Source: Chitinophagaceae bacterium UBA1931 (GTDB lineage Bacteria; Bacteroidota; Bacteroidia; Chitinophagales; Chitinophagaceae). Taken from it: a stretch of 64,000 bases of DNA. The DNA is taken from NCBI GenBank assembly GCA_002337125.1, contig DDFJ01000003.1, positions 248,001-312,000 on the forward strand, read 5' to 3'. The position numbers were made by a program, and so were the translations under genes. The notes beneath the pieces were generated by a model. It had not been told where the DNA came from. It made no database searches and saw only the letters and a list, made by a program, of their open reading frames with translations. How positions within the stretch are numbered: position 1 is the stretch's first letter; each line of letters opens with the position of its first letter. Positions 27,752 to 36,545 of the stretch are shown one piece after another.

Positions 27752-28865
27752 TAAACATTTACATATTGTTTCGTTTGATGTGCCTTACCCTGCCGATTAT
27801 GGCGGAGTTGTGGATGTGCTTTACAAAATCAAGGCGCTGCACGAAGCAGGCGTATCAATACACCTGCATTGTTTTGAATATGGCCGGGGCAAAAGAAAAG
27901 AACTCGAACAATTTTGTACAGAAGTATTTTATTATCCAAGGCAGGAAGGGCATAAAGGCTTTTCGTTACAGGTGCCATATATAGTTTCTTCACGTCACGA
28001 TGAAAAGTTATGGCAACGCTTGAATGCAGATTCCCATCCTATTTTGTTTGAAGGTGTTCATACAACTTATGGTTTAACAAACGGGTTGATTGATAAAAAA
28101 AATGTAGCCGTCAGATTACACAATACCGAACATGAGTATTACAAACAATTAGGACAATGGGAAGGCTCCATCATGCGGAAAGCATACATGCATCATGAAA
28201 GCAGGTTACTGAAACGATATGAAGAAACTTTGAAAGACTACAAATTGCTGGCAATATCGGAAGAGGATGTAAAAAAATACAGGCAACATTTTAAAGCAAA
28301 GAACATTGAACATTTACCTGCTTTTATTCCCAACACAACAGTAACGAGCAAAGAAGGAACAGGTAACTTTGTTTTATACCACGGAAACTTATCTGTTGCC
28401 GAAAATGAAAAAGCTGCAGTATGGTTATTAACCAAAGTATTCAACGAACTTGAAATACCTTTTGTTATTGCAGGTAAAAATCCATCGCAGAAACTGATTG
28501 ATCTTGCACACAAAAAACCACATACCTGTATTGTTGCCAATCCTGAAGAAAAAGAAATGAATGATTTGATTGAGAAAGCACAGGTGCACTTATTGCCATC
28601 ATTTACTGACTCAGGAATAAAACTGAAATTACTGAATGCAGCTTTCAGCGGCCGACATTTGATTGTAAACGATATGATGATTAAAAATACAGGACTGGAA
28701 ACTTGCTGTCAGCTGGCAAATAATCCCACTGAAATAAAATATCATACCTACCGCTTATTTCACAAAGCGTTTACCAGCGAAGAAATTAAACTGAGAGAAG
28801 ATTTACTGCAACAACATTTCAGCAATAAAAAACATGCTGAGCAACTTATACAAGTTCTACACTAA
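27744..28865 (+). CDS. Glycosyltransferase
   Basis: 373 residues from a TTG start inside the end of the previous gene. The start HIVSFDVPYPADYGGVVDVLYKI and EAGVSIHLHCFEYG is a GT-B N-domain. The C-domain has FVLYHGNLSVAENEKAA, FVIAGKNPS and VHLLPSFTDSGIKLKLLNAAFSGRHLIVND, which carries the usual donor-side glutamine/serine region. Its 3' end overlaps the convergent ftsE gene by 20 bases. The sugar is not determined. Confidence 0.83.
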   Translation: MADKHLHIVSFDVPYPADYGGVVDVLYKIKALHEAGVSIHLHCFEYGRGKRKELEQFCTEVFYYPRQEGHKGFSLQVPYIVSSRHDEKLWQRLNADSHPILFEGVHTTYGLTNGLIDKKNVAVRLHNTEHEYYKQLGQWEGSIMRKAYMHHESRLLKRYEETLKDYKLLAISEEDVKKYRQHFKAKNIEHLPAFIPNTTVTSKEGTGNFVLYHGNLSVAENEKAAVWLLTKVFNELEIPFVIAGKNPSQKLIDLAHKKPHTCIVANPEEKEMNDLIEKAQVHLLPSFTDSGIKLKLLNAAFSGRHLIVNDMMIKNTGLETCCQLANNPTEIKYHTYRLFHKAFTSEEIKLREDLLQQHFSNKKHAEQLIQVLH

Positions 28866-29532
28866 CATTATCCCAAACCTTGCCTCCTTCTGTTTTTACC
28901 ATGCGTGCAGGGAATTTCCTGATCACCATAAAATCATGCGTAGCCATAATTACAGCTGTATTGTAATCCTTTGCTACCTGCATCAACAGGTTCATGATAT
29001 CATCGCTTGTTTCAGGATCAAGGTTACCTGTAGGCTCATCGGCCAATATTAATTTCGGAGAGTTGAGTAAAGCCCTTGCAATATCCACACGCTGCTGTTC
29101 ACCACCACTCATTTCAAAGGTCATTTTAAAACCTTTCGATTTCAGACCCACTTTTTCCAGCACATCATTTATTTTTTCTTCCATCAGGTTTTCGTCTTTC
29201 CAGCCGGTGGCTTTCAAAACAAACTTCAGATTTTCGTGCACGTTCCTATCGGTGAGTAACTGGAAATCCTGGAATACAACGCCAAGACTGCGGCGTAAGA
29301 AAGGAACTGTTTTCCATGTCATATCACGCAGGTTAAAACCGGCAACAGTTGCTTCACCTTCGGTTAAAGGCAATTCGCCATACAATGTTTTCAGTAACGA
29401 TGATTTACCGGTTCCTGTTTTACCAACCAGGTACACAAACTCACCCTGGTTAACAGTAAGGTTTACATTATTGAGAATAAGATTACTGCTTTGGTAAATA
29501 TTTGCGTTTTTTATTTCAACAATCGGAAGCAT
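28846..29532 (-). CDS. ftsE: Cell-division ABC ATPase FtsE
   Basis: ATPase partner of FtsX, which controls peptidoglycan hydrolases at the septum. The start at 29532 (MLPIVEIKNANIYQ) gives 228 residues, the usual FtsE size; the ATG at 29586 would add 18 hydrophobic residues. Walker A is GKTGTGKSSLLK (Thr in place of the usual Ser/Ala), the signature is MSGGEQQRVDIARALL, and Walker B is LILADEPTGNLD. FtsX is not beside it, as is common in Bacteroidota. A LolD/MacB-type ATPase is the alternative. Confidence 0.8.
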   Translation of the reverse strand: MLPIVEIKNANIYQSSNLILNNVNLTVNQGEFVYLVGKTGTGKSSLLKTLYGELPLTEGEATVAGFNLRDMTWKTVPFLRRSLGVVFQDFQLLTDRNVHENLKFVLKATGWKDENLMEEKINDVLEKVGLKSKGFKMTFEMSGGEQQRVDIARALLNSPKLILADEPTGNLDPETSDDIMNLLMQVAKDYNTAVIMATHDFMVIRKFPARMVKTEGGKVWDNVSVELV

Positions 29533-29595
29533 TATATTTGATTTGACTTTCAGCAAAAGTATACATTTCAGAAATGCCAAAAACACTAATAATTT

Positions 29596-30030
29596 ATGAA
29601 AAAGTTAATGGTGGCAATCTTTACATTTTTCTTTCTTGCAGTAAAAGCACAAATTCCCGATAGTTCAAAAGCTAATGAAGTTTCAGCTGATTCGATTTAT
29701 ACAAAGCTAGATGTTGAACCAAACTTCCCCGGAGGAGAAAGTGCCTGGAATAGGTATGTTCAGCAAAGTATCCACAATGATATCCTGAAAAACATTGACA
29801 AGCTAAGCAAAGATAAATCCAGTAATGGAACATGCGAAGTTCAATTCGTCATTGATAAAGACGGATCAATTATTAACGTTGAAGCAATAACAATGAAGAA
29901 CTCACTTTTAGCACAACTTGTAATTGATATTATTAAAAATGGTGAAAAATGGCAACCGGGTTTAAAAAACGGCCAGCCTGCTAAAGCATACCGAAGACAA
30001 AAAGTTACTTTTCGGACACCAAAAGAATAG
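29596..30030 (+). CDS. Secreted TonB-C-like protein, tandem paralogue 1
   Basis: 144 residues. After a signal peptide (MKKLMVAIFTFFFLAVKAQ) comes a TonB C-terminal-like domain: VEPNFPGGESAWNRYV, a CEVQFVIDKDGSIINVEAI strand pair, and KWQPGLKNGQPAKAYRRQKVTF. It lacks the membrane anchor and Pro-rich spacer of true TonB, so it is a free periplasmic or exported domain. It is the first of four tandem copies upstream of a BlaI/BlaR1-like pair whose sensor carries a fifth copy. Confidence 0.8.
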   Translation: MKKLMVAIFTFFFLAVKAQIPDSSKANEVSADSIYTKLDVEPNFPGGESAWNRYVQQSIHNDILKNIDKLSKDKSSNGTCEVQFVIDKDGSIINVEAITMKNSLLAQLVIDIIKNGEKWQPGLKNGQPAKAYRRQKVTFRTPKE

Positions 30031-30056
30031 TATTTTATACCTATAAAGTTAGAAAA

Positions 30057-30494
30057 ATGAAAAGCATATTTCTGGCACTTGCACTTATTACAACATCAGC
30101 TGTTTCTGCACAAACTACTGATTCGACAAAAAACGAACCAATTGTTCAAACTACAAATACAGATTCTGTTTATTCAAAAGTTGAAGTGAATGCTGCATTT
30201 CCTGGTGGCCTCAAAAACTGGATCAGGCATGTAGAAAAAGAGCTGAATAGTCATAACCTTGAATTGAAGAAATACAAAAATGCCGGAGCTTGTGAAATTC
30301 AATTTAAAGTAAACAGAGAAGGTATTATATCTGATGTTTTTGCTTTAACATTGGCGGAAACTGAATTGGCGCAAGTGATGGTATCCTTTATAAAAAATGG
30401 AGCACGATGGATACCTGCTATTCAAAATGGCATACAGGTTAGTTCGTGGAGAAAAGTTTCAATAAGCTTTCCTCTTGAAAATTCTATATATTAA
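30057..30494 (+). CDS. Secreted TonB-C-like protein, tandem paralogue 2
   Basis: 145 residues with a signal peptide (MKSIFLALALITTSAVSAQ), then the same domain: VEVNAAFPGGLKNWIRHVEK, GACEIQFKVNREGIISDVFAL and RWIPAIQNGIQVSSWRKVSISF. It is the most diverged of the four copies (NW-IRHV in place of W-N-x-Y). It starts 26 bases after paralogue 1. Confidence 0.8.
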   Translation: MKSIFLALALITTSAVSAQTTDSTKNEPIVQTTNTDSVYSKVEVNAAFPGGLKNWIRHVEKELNSHNLELKKYKNAGACEIQFKVNREGIISDVFALTLAETELAQVMVSFIKNGARWIPAIQNGIQVSSWRKVSISFPLENSIY

Positions 30495-30519
30495 TTCAAA
30501 AGCTAACAAGGAATAATTT

Positions 30520-30942
30520 ATGAAAACGTTAATGCCTGTTGTTTTTATCCTGCTTTGCTTTAGTGCAAAGTCCCAACCTTCAGACACGATCAAAGTCAAT
30601 ACAGATTCAGTTTATACAAACCCCGAAAAAGAAGCTCAATTTCCAGGTGGAAAAACAAAGTGGAATGAGTACATTAAGAAAACACTTGAAGCAAATATTA
30701 AAACCTTGCTTGATGATCCTAAAAGTAACGGAGTATGTACTGTAAATTTTATTGTTGACAGAGACGGCAGTATTCTTGTAGCTGTTCCTTTAAATATGCA
30801 GGGATCTGAACTAGCAAGAGTTTTCGTAAAAGCAATTTCAAAAGGACCAAAATGGATACCAGCTACAGTAAATGGAATACCTGTAAAAAGTCTTCGTAAA
30901 CAAAAAGCAATATTTAAATCATCACCTAAAGAAACATTCTAA
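30520..30942 (+). CDS. Secreted TonB-C-like protein, tandem paralogue 3
   Basis: 140 residues, signal peptide MKTLMPVVFILLCFSAKSQ, then KEAQFPGGKTKWNEYIKK, GVCTVNFIVDRDGSILVAVPL and KWIPATVNGIPVKSLRKQKAIF. The KTKWNEYI stretch is closest to the copy inside the BlaR1-like protein (ETKWNEYI), which suggests exchange or recent duplication between them. It starts 25 bases after paralogue 2. Confidence 0.8.
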   Translation: MKTLMPVVFILLCFSAKSQPSDTIKVNTDSVYTNPEKEAQFPGGKTKWNEYIKKTLEANIKTLLDDPKSNGVCTVNFIVDRDGSILVAVPLNMQGSELARVFVKAISKGPKWIPATVNGIPVKSLRKQKAIFKSSPKETF

Positions 30943-30952
30943 AAAACGATTT

Positions 30953-31375
30953 ATGAAAAAGTTAATACTTGCGATCTTCATCTTTTTTGCTTTTACAGCA
31001 AACGCACAAACATCTGATACTGCAAAATCAACTATTCCAGTAGATTCAACTGTTTTTACAAAAGTTGATGTTGAAGCAAGTTTTCCCGGCGGAGAACAGG
31101 AATGGAATAAATATATTCAGAAAGTTGTCGAAAGAAATATTGACAGGATCATGAAGAACAAAGCAAGCTTAGGCACCTGCGAAATACAGTTTATAGTGGA
31201 TAAAGAAGGGTATGTTACCAATGTAGAAGCACTGACTTTAAAAAATTCTGTTTTGGCAAAAGTGTTTGTGGATGCCGTAAAGAATGGCCCCCGGTGGAAT
31301 CCTGCTCAACAGAATGGCCGCTTTGTAAAAGCCTGGAGAAGACAGAAAGTTACCATTCTCCCACCTGAAAAATAA
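30953..31375 (+). CDS. Secreted TonB-C-like protein, tandem paralogue 4
   Basis: 140 residues, signal peptide MKKLILAIFIFFAFTANAQ, then VEASFPGGEQEWNKYIQK, GTCEIQFIVDKEGYVTNVEAL and RWNPAQQNGRFVKAWRRQKVTI. Signal peptide and C-terminus closely resemble paralogue 1. It starts 10 bases after paralogue 3 and ends 122 bases before the blaI-type gene. Confidence 0.8.
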   Translation: MKKLILAIFIFFAFTANAQTSDTAKSTIPVDSTVFTKVDVEASFPGGEQEWNKYIQKVVERNIDRIMKNKASLGTCEIQFIVDKEGYVTNVEALTLKNSVLAKVFVDAVKNGPRWNPAQQNGRFVKAWRRQKVTILPPEK

Positions 31376-31447
31376 CTCTCCTAACAATAAGCAAAACATC
31401 AACTCTTCGCCGGTCTTATTCTGGAATTCATGAAGTGCATTTTCTTT

Positions 31448-31492
31448 TAACTAAAAATTTAGTTGTTAAACTAATTTTTTAGTTATACATTC
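31448..31492 (+). promoter_or_regulatory. Two palindromic operators within the blaI-type promoter
   Basis: Two 16-bp palindromes lie 20 bp apart centre to centre: AACTAAAAATTTAGTT (31448-31463, 7-bp arms) and AACTAATTTTTTAGTT (31468-31483, 6-bp arms). A -33-like TTG (31462-31464) and a -7-like TACATTCG (31485-31492, one base from TAnnTTTG) are 20 bases apart. One palindrome overlaps the -33 element and the other fills the spacer. The ATG follows 5 bases later. This is the layout expected for repression by BlaI. Confidence 0.7.
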
Positions 31493-31497
31493 GTTTT

Positions 31498-31875
31498 ATG
31501 AAGAATGAAACGACCAAGCCGCTTACAAAAGCTGAAGAACAGGTAATGAAAGTTATCTGGAAACTTGAGAAAGCTTTTTTAAGAGACATTGTTGATGCAA
31601 TGCCTCCCCCTAAACCTCATCAGAATACTGTTGCAACAATTCTTAAAATTCTGATCGACAAAAAATTTGTTGATGTAAAAGTTGTTGGTCGAATGCATGA
31701 ATATTTTCCATTGATCAGCATGGACAACTATTCCCGAATGAGCATGAAGAACCTGGTGAAAGGCTACTTTGAAGGATCGTTCAGCAATGCTGTTTCATTC
31801 ATGGTGAAAGACAACAACATCAGTATTGAAGAACTGGAACTTTTATTAAAAGAACTGAAAAACACAAAAAAATGA
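31498..31875 (+). CDS. BlaI/MecI/CopY-family transcriptional repressor
   Basis: 125 residues. The winged-helix N-domain (LTKAEEQVMKVIWKLEKAFLRDIVDAM, NTVATILKILIDKKFVDVKVVGRMHEYFPLI) is typical of BlaI/MecI, and the C-terminal dimerisation helices follow (FSNAVSFMVKDNNISIEELELLLKELKN). In this family the repressor is cleaved when the partner membrane protease is activated. Its stop overlaps the start of the BlaR1-like gene by 4 bases. Two palindromic operators lie in front. Confidence 0.92.
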   Translation: MKNETTKPLTKAEEQVMKVIWKLEKAFLRDIVDAMPPPKPHQNTVATILKILIDKKFVDVKVVGRMHEYFPLISMDNYSRMSMKNLVKGYFEGSFSNAVSFMVKDNNISIEELELLLKELKNTKK

Positions 31876-34322
31876 TTGCAGTTGCCGACTTCCTGATAAA
31901 AGTAATTATCTGTTCCGGTCTGCTCACCGGTTTTTACTGGATTGCGTTACGCAATAAACTGTTTCACCAATGGAACAGGTACTATTTAATAGCTGTGGTT
32001 GCAGTATCACTCTGCATACCATTTATTAAAATTACTTTAACGCAAACAGCCACTACTTCGCCGGTTACTTACCAGGCATTACAAACAGTAACTACAAATG
32101 AAGCATGGATAGAAGATTCACAGATTGCACAGGAAAACGGCAAAACCTTTTTTACTTCAGAAAATATTTTATTGCTTTTGTATGCACTGGTTTCATTGCT
32201 GGTTTTATTAATGACAATTGCAGCATTACTGAAAATAGGCCGTTTGCTTAAAGCCAACCAGAAATGGAAAATCGACTCGCTTACATTTGTTGAAACCGAT
32301 GCAAAAGGAACACCTTTTTCTTTCTTCCGTTTCCTGTTCTGGAACAATGCCATCGACTTCCATTCCGAAAAAGGGCAGCAGATATTTGCACACGAACTTA
32401 TACATGTTGAAGAAAAGCACAGTGCTGATAAGCTGCTGATGCAACTTGTTTTAATTGTTTTCTGGATCAACCCTTTTTTCTGGCTTATCAGGAAAGAACT
32501 GACAATGATCCATGAGTTTATTGCCGATCAGAAATCAGTAAAGAATCATGACACAGCTTCGTTTGCAGCAATGATTCTTGCATCGGTTTATCCAACTGTA
32601 AATTTTCCAATGACCAACTCATTTTTTTATTCACCTATAAAACGAAGATTACTTATGCTTTCCAAATTACAAAACCCCAAAGTAAGTTACTTCAGCAGGC
32701 TTTTATTATTGCCGTTGCTAACCTTGATTTTCTTTGCATTTGTTTTAAAGACAAAAACTGTTACAAAACAAGAAAGAGTTCCCAAACTCGACAAACAAAT
32801 AACTGTAGTTATTGATGCAGCCCATGGTTTTAAAGATGGCAAACCCGATGGTCCAATAGGTCTTAATGGCATTTCGGAAGATGAAATCAGCTTGGCTATT
32901 TCAAAAAAAATCGAAGTGCTGAATAAAGATAAAAACCTGAAATTGATTTTTACAAGAACAAGTAATGATGCTATCGGTTTGCGTGAAAGAACAAATTTTG
33001 CAATTGAAAATAAAGCTGATCTGTTTATTTCAATTCATGCAAATTACTCACCTCAGTTAAGAGAAGGGAATAAATATATTGAAAACCCGAGTAACGGCTT
33101 TGAAATGTATGTTGCAAGAGATGAGTTTCCTTTTGTGGCAGAAAGTAAAGAACTTGCTTCTAACATTGTTACCGAAATGCAGGGAATAATTGCAGTAAGA
33201 GAACCTGCCATTAAGCAAAGACAAAAAGGAATATGGGTTCTGCAAAACACAAACTGCCCGGCAGTAATTGTTGAATGTGGTTTTATTTCGAATAAAAAAG
33301 ATGCAGCATTTTTAAGTGAAGAAAAGAACCAGGAAAAAATGGCAGAAGCAATTTTACGAGGAATAAAAAAATATGTATCAGAAAACAATAACATCATTAC
33401 CACTAATGATACAATTCCCGTATCAGAAAAAACTTTCAAAGAAAATAAACCACTGTATATAATAAATGGCAAAAGAGTTAAAGCAGAAGAATTTGAAAGA
33501 AGAATTATATCATCTGATAAAGTAACCGTAATAAAAGCAAATAATCAGGCCGCTATTATCAAATATGGACCTGATGCTAAAAACGGAGTTATGATATTTG
33601 ATAATGCAATCATTTCAAATCAATCTAATAGAGATACATTGCCACAAGCAAATGATGATGAAAATATCGTTTTTACAAAAACGGAAATTGAAGCCCAGTT
33701 TCCAGGGGGAGAAACAAAATGGAATGAATACATTCGAAAAATAACTTCTGAAAACCTGAATGAGTTAGTAAAAGATAAAAAAAGTGGCACATGCGAAGTG
33801 CATTTCATTATTACAAAAGATGGCAACGTAAAAAATATAGAAGCTTTGACTATGAAAGGTTCAAAATGGGCTGAAATTATTATTGAGGCTATAAAAAAAG
33901 GACCTAAATGGATACCAGCTGTTCAAAACGGACATAAAGTTACAGCTTGGAAAAATGTAAGTACTATTCTTAAATTGCCTGATATAAATGAACTTGAGGA
34001 AAAAAATAAAGCTGAACCATCAGTAACTTTAAATGGCGAAAAGCCTGGAAAAATAAGTGCTGAAAAATTTATAAATCTTAATCAGTTAATTATTACTGAT
34101 GAATGGGAAATAAAAGGATACACACTTCTTTTTGCCGGAGAAGGTTTCCCGCAAGTAAAATACGTACACATAAACAATTCAGGTACATTAACAAATAAAG
34201 TCATCGAATTAATAAAACAATCAAAAGAAGGAACTTCCGTTGTGATTGATGAAGTAACGGCTGTATCTAGAGAAACTGGAATTGTAAAAAGAATACGTCC
34301 GGTTTTATACAACCTTTATTAA
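31872..34322 (+). CDS. BlaR1-like M56 membrane protease fused to amidase_3, plug-like, TonB-C-like and GldM-like domains
   Basis: 816 residues. The M56 part has membrane segments near 7-28, 36-52, 98-122 and 276-293 and zinc motif HELIH at 174-178, with HEFIAD at 214-219. Residues 308-503 form an N-acetylmuramoyl-L-alanine amidase (amidase_3): zinc ligands H318 (DAAHGF), E336 and H389 (SIHAN), and catalytic E468 (VIVECGFIS) all appear kept. Residues 527-578 resemble a TonB-receptor plug segment (KPLYIINGKRV, GPDAKNGVMIF), 605-700 a TonB-C-like domain (EAQFPGGETKWNEYIRK), and 715-814 resemble the GldM C-terminus. In BlaR1 the periplasmic sensor is a penicillin-binding domain. Here an amidase takes that position, so the signal may be peptidoglycan. 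Confidence 0.85.
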   Translation: MIAVADFLIKVIICSGLLTGFYWIALRNKLFHQWNRYYLIAVVAVSLCIPFIKITLTQTATTSPVTYQALQTVTTNEAWIEDSQIAQENGKTFFTSENILLLLYALVSLLVLLMTIAALLKIGRLLKANQKWKIDSLTFVETDAKGTPFSFFRFLFWNNAIDFHSEKGQQIFAHELIHVEEKHSADKLLMQLVLIVFWINPFFWLIRKELTMIHEFIADQKSVKNHDTASFAAMILASVYPTVNFPMTNSFFYSPIKRRLLMLSKLQNPKVSYFSRLLLLPLLTLIFFAFVLKTKTVTKQERVPKLDKQITVVIDAAHGFKDGKPDGPIGLNGISEDEISLAISKKIEVLNKDKNLKLIFTRTSNDAIGLRERTNFAIENKADLFISIHANYSPQLREGNKYIENPSNGFEMYVARDEFPFVAESKELASNIVTEMQGIIAVREPAIKQRQKGIWVLQNTNCPAVIVECGFISNKKDAAFLSEEKNQEKMAEAILRGIKKYVSENNNIITTNDTIPVSEKTFKENKPLYIINGKRVKAEEFERRIISSDKVTVIKANNQAAIIKYGPDAKNGVMIFDNAIISNQSNRDTLPQANDDENIVFTKTEIEAQFPGGETKWNEYIRKITSENLNELVKDKKSGTCEVHFIITKDGNVKNIEALTMKGSKWAEIIIEAIKKGPKWIPAVQNGHKVTAWKNVSTILKLPDINELEEKNKAEPSVTLNGEKPGKISAEKFINLNQLIITDEWEIKGYTLLFAGEGFPQVKYVHINNSGTLTNKVIELIKQSKEGTSVVIDEVTAVSRETGIVKRIRPVLYNLY

Positions 34323-34329
34323 AAATCTA

Positions 34330-35532
34330 TCAAAACACCAACTCCTCGCCCCCAACCTTAATTACTAATTCTTTCTTATCACTCTCTTCCACCCTGCCAA
34401 TTAGCTGTGCGTCCACGCCAAATGATTTTGCAATGGAAATAATTTCAGCAGCTGAGGTTTCAGTTGTATAAACTTCCATACGTGTACCCATGTTGAACAC
34501 CTGGTACATTTCACGTGCATCAGCACCCGAAGCATCTTTGATAATATCAAATATCACCGGCGGAGTAAATAAATTATCTTTCACAACTTTCATTGGCGCA
34601 GGAAGATATTTCAAACATTTTGTTTGTCCGCCGCCGCTGCAGTGAATCAATCCATGAACTTCATCAAAATGATTTTCAAGAATTGTTTTGATGACCGGTG
34701 CAAATGTTCTTGTGGGAGAAAGTAATAATTTACCAATTGAAATTTTTTCGTTCGCTAAACCGCCATCGGGGTTTGCAACCGCCAATGGGGCTTCAAGTAC
34801 ATCGGTCATTTTATACTTACCTATGTAGACCACATCATCACTCAGCTTTGGTTCAAATGTTTCAGGAAAATGCTCTGCATAAAACTTATTCAGCACATCA
34901 TGTCTTGCACTGGTAAGGCCATTGCTTCCAAGTCCGCTGTTGTAAGATGGATCATAATTACAGGTTCCAAAGCCGGCTAATCCAACAATCACATCACCCG
35001 GTTTTATTTTATCGTTGCTGATTACTTTTTCTTTTGGCCAGCGTGCTGTCATGGTTCCGTTAACAGCAACAGTACGCACCACATCACCTACATCAGCCGT
35101 TTCACCACCGAGGTAATGAATATTCACACCGTATTCTTTCAGTTGATCAAATAACTCAGCCGATCCGTTAATAATCTGTTCCAGCACTTCACCCGGTATC
35201 AGCAATTTGTTCCTGTCGACTGTACTTGAAAAAAGAATATTATCATAAATACCCACGCAAAGCAAATCATCGAGGTTCATCACAATTGCATCCTGTGCAA
35301 TTCCCTTCCAAACGGATGCATCGCCGGTTTCTTTCCAGTATAAATAAGCAAGAATACTTTTAGTACCTGCACCATCGGCATGCGTTACATTCACCCAATT
35401 TTCATCGTTTCCGAGATAATCGGGGTACAGCTTGCAGAATGCGTTGGGGTAAAGGCCCTGGTCGAGATGCTGCACGGCTTTATGTACTTCTTCTTTTTGC
35501 GCTGAAACTCCTCTTTTATTGTATAACGACAT
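34330..35532 (-). CDS. purM: Phosphoribosylformylglycinamidine cyclo-ligase (AIR synthase)
   Basis: Fifth step of purine synthesis: ATP-dependent closure of FGAM to AIR. The 400-residue form is the longer Bacteroidota version. Features are the N-terminal VTHADGAGTKSILAYLYWKET, DAIVMNLDDLLCVGI, GGETADVGDVVRTVAVNG, GLAGFGTCNYDPSYNSGLGSNGL and HCSGGGQTKCLKYLP. It converges with the BlaR1-like gene (7 bases apart) and diverges from ribF. Confidence 0.93.
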   Translation of the reverse strand: MSLYNKRGVSAQKEEVHKAVQHLDQGLYPNAFCKLYPDYLGNDENWVNVTHADGAGTKSILAYLYWKETGDASVWKGIAQDAIVMNLDDLLCVGIYDNILFSSTVDRNKLLIPGEVLEQIINGSAELFDQLKEYGVNIHYLGGETADVGDVVRTVAVNGTMTARWPKEKVISNDKIKPGDVIVGLAGFGTCNYDPSYNSGLGSNGLTSARHDVLNKFYAEHFPETFEPKLSDDVVYIGKYKMTDVLEAPLAVANPDGGLANEKISIGKLLLSPTRTFAPVIKTILENHFDEVHGLIHCSGGGQTKCLKYLPAPMKVVKDNLFTPPVIFDIIKDASGADAREMYQVFNMGTRMEVYTTETSAAEIISIAKSFGVDAQLIGRVEESDKKELVIKVGGEELVF

Positions 35533-35582
35533 GCTGATTGGTTTGAAGCCGCAAAACTAACACTTCCACACGTCAAATGTGT

Positions 35583-35590
35583 TACTTTTG
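35583..35590 (+). promoter_or_regulatory. Candidate -7 box of ribF
   Basis: TACTTTTG matches TAnnTTTG and lies 11 bases before the ribF ATG. I see no good -33 element, so this is tentative. Confidence 0.35.
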
Positions 35591-35601
35591 CACTTCCATT
35601 T

Positions 35602-36534
35602 ATGAAGGTTTACAGAAGTTTACAGCAATTGCCCGTTTTTACGAACGCTGTTCTTACCATCGGAACTTTTGATGGAGTTCATCTCGGTCATCAGCATATT
35701 ATCAGGCAATTGTTACAGGAAGCAGTACATACCGGTGGCGAATCGGTCTTGATCAGTTTCTATCCTCATCCAAGAAAAGTTCTGCGCCCACAGGAGCAGA
35801 TCCCTCAACTTACCACCCTTGATGAGCGAATTGAATTACTGAAAAAACAGGGATTGGATAACCTTGTTGTTGTTCAGTTCAATATGGAATTTTCGCAGCA
35901 GTTACCTGAAAATTATATCAGAGATTTCCTGGTCGACCGTTTTCATCCTGCGCTCATCATTATTGGCTACGATCATAAGTTTGGCAAAAACAGGCAAGGC
36001 GATTATCAACTATTAGAAAAAATGGGTGAACAGTATAATTATAAAGTGAAAGAAATCCCGCAACAAGTACTGAATGAAATTGCAGTTAGCTCAACAAAAA
36101 TCCGCAGCGCACTTGCAATGGGCGAAATTGAAAAAGCAAATCAGCTGCTTGGTTATGCTTATTTCTTTAAAGGATATGTGATTGAAGGAAACAAACTGGG
36201 CCGCAAGCTGGGATATCCCACAGCCAATTTACAAATGCAGGATCCGGATAAATTAGTTCCTGCAAATGGTGTGTATGCTGTGGAAGCACAGATTGAAGGC
36301 GAAACGAGATTACTGAGGGGAATGATGAACATTGGTACCAAACCAACTGTTGGCGGAACAAACCGCAGTGTGGAAGTAAACCTGTTTGATTTTGATGAAG
36401 ATATTTACAACCGTCATCTCAAAGTGTATGTGAAATATCATTTGAGAAACGAAAAAAAATTCGACGGACTGGAACAATTAATCGGGCAATTGCATTTGGA
36501 TAAAGAACAAAGCATTGCTCTTCTAAACAAATAA
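35602..36534 (+). CDS. ribF: Bifunctional riboflavin kinase / FAD synthetase
   Basis: Converts riboflavin to FMN and then FAD. The 310 residues have the N-terminal nucleotidyltransferase domain (TIGTFDGVHLGHQHIIRQLL, FNMEFSQQLPENYIRDFLV, IIIGYDHKFGKNRQGD, STKIRSAL) and the C-terminal kinase domain (GNKLGRKLGYPTANLQ, PANGVYAVEAQIEG). Full length and ordinary. It is followed after 11 bases by pgi on the same strand. Confidence 0.95.
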   Translation: MKVYRSLQQLPVFTNAVLTIGTFDGVHLGHQHIIRQLLQEAVHTGGESVLISFYPHPRKVLRPQEQIPQLTTLDERIELLKKQGLDNLVVVQFNMEFSQQLPENYIRDFLVDRFHPALIIIGYDHKFGKNRQGDYQLLEKMGEQYNYKVKEIPQQVLNEIAVSSTKIRSALAMGEIEKANQLLGYAYFFKGYVIEGNKLGRKLGYPTANLQMQDPDKLVPANGVYAVEAQIEGETRLLRGMMNIGTKPTVGGTNRSVEVNLFDFDEDIYNRHLKVYVKYHLRNEKKFDGLEQLIGQLHLDKEQSIALLNK

Positions 36535-36545
36535 ATTTTAAGCAC

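Noticed and set aside
29596..31375. One broken tonB gene split into four pieces
   Set aside because: Each piece has its own start, signal peptide, complete domain and stop, so these are tandem paralogues, not fragments.
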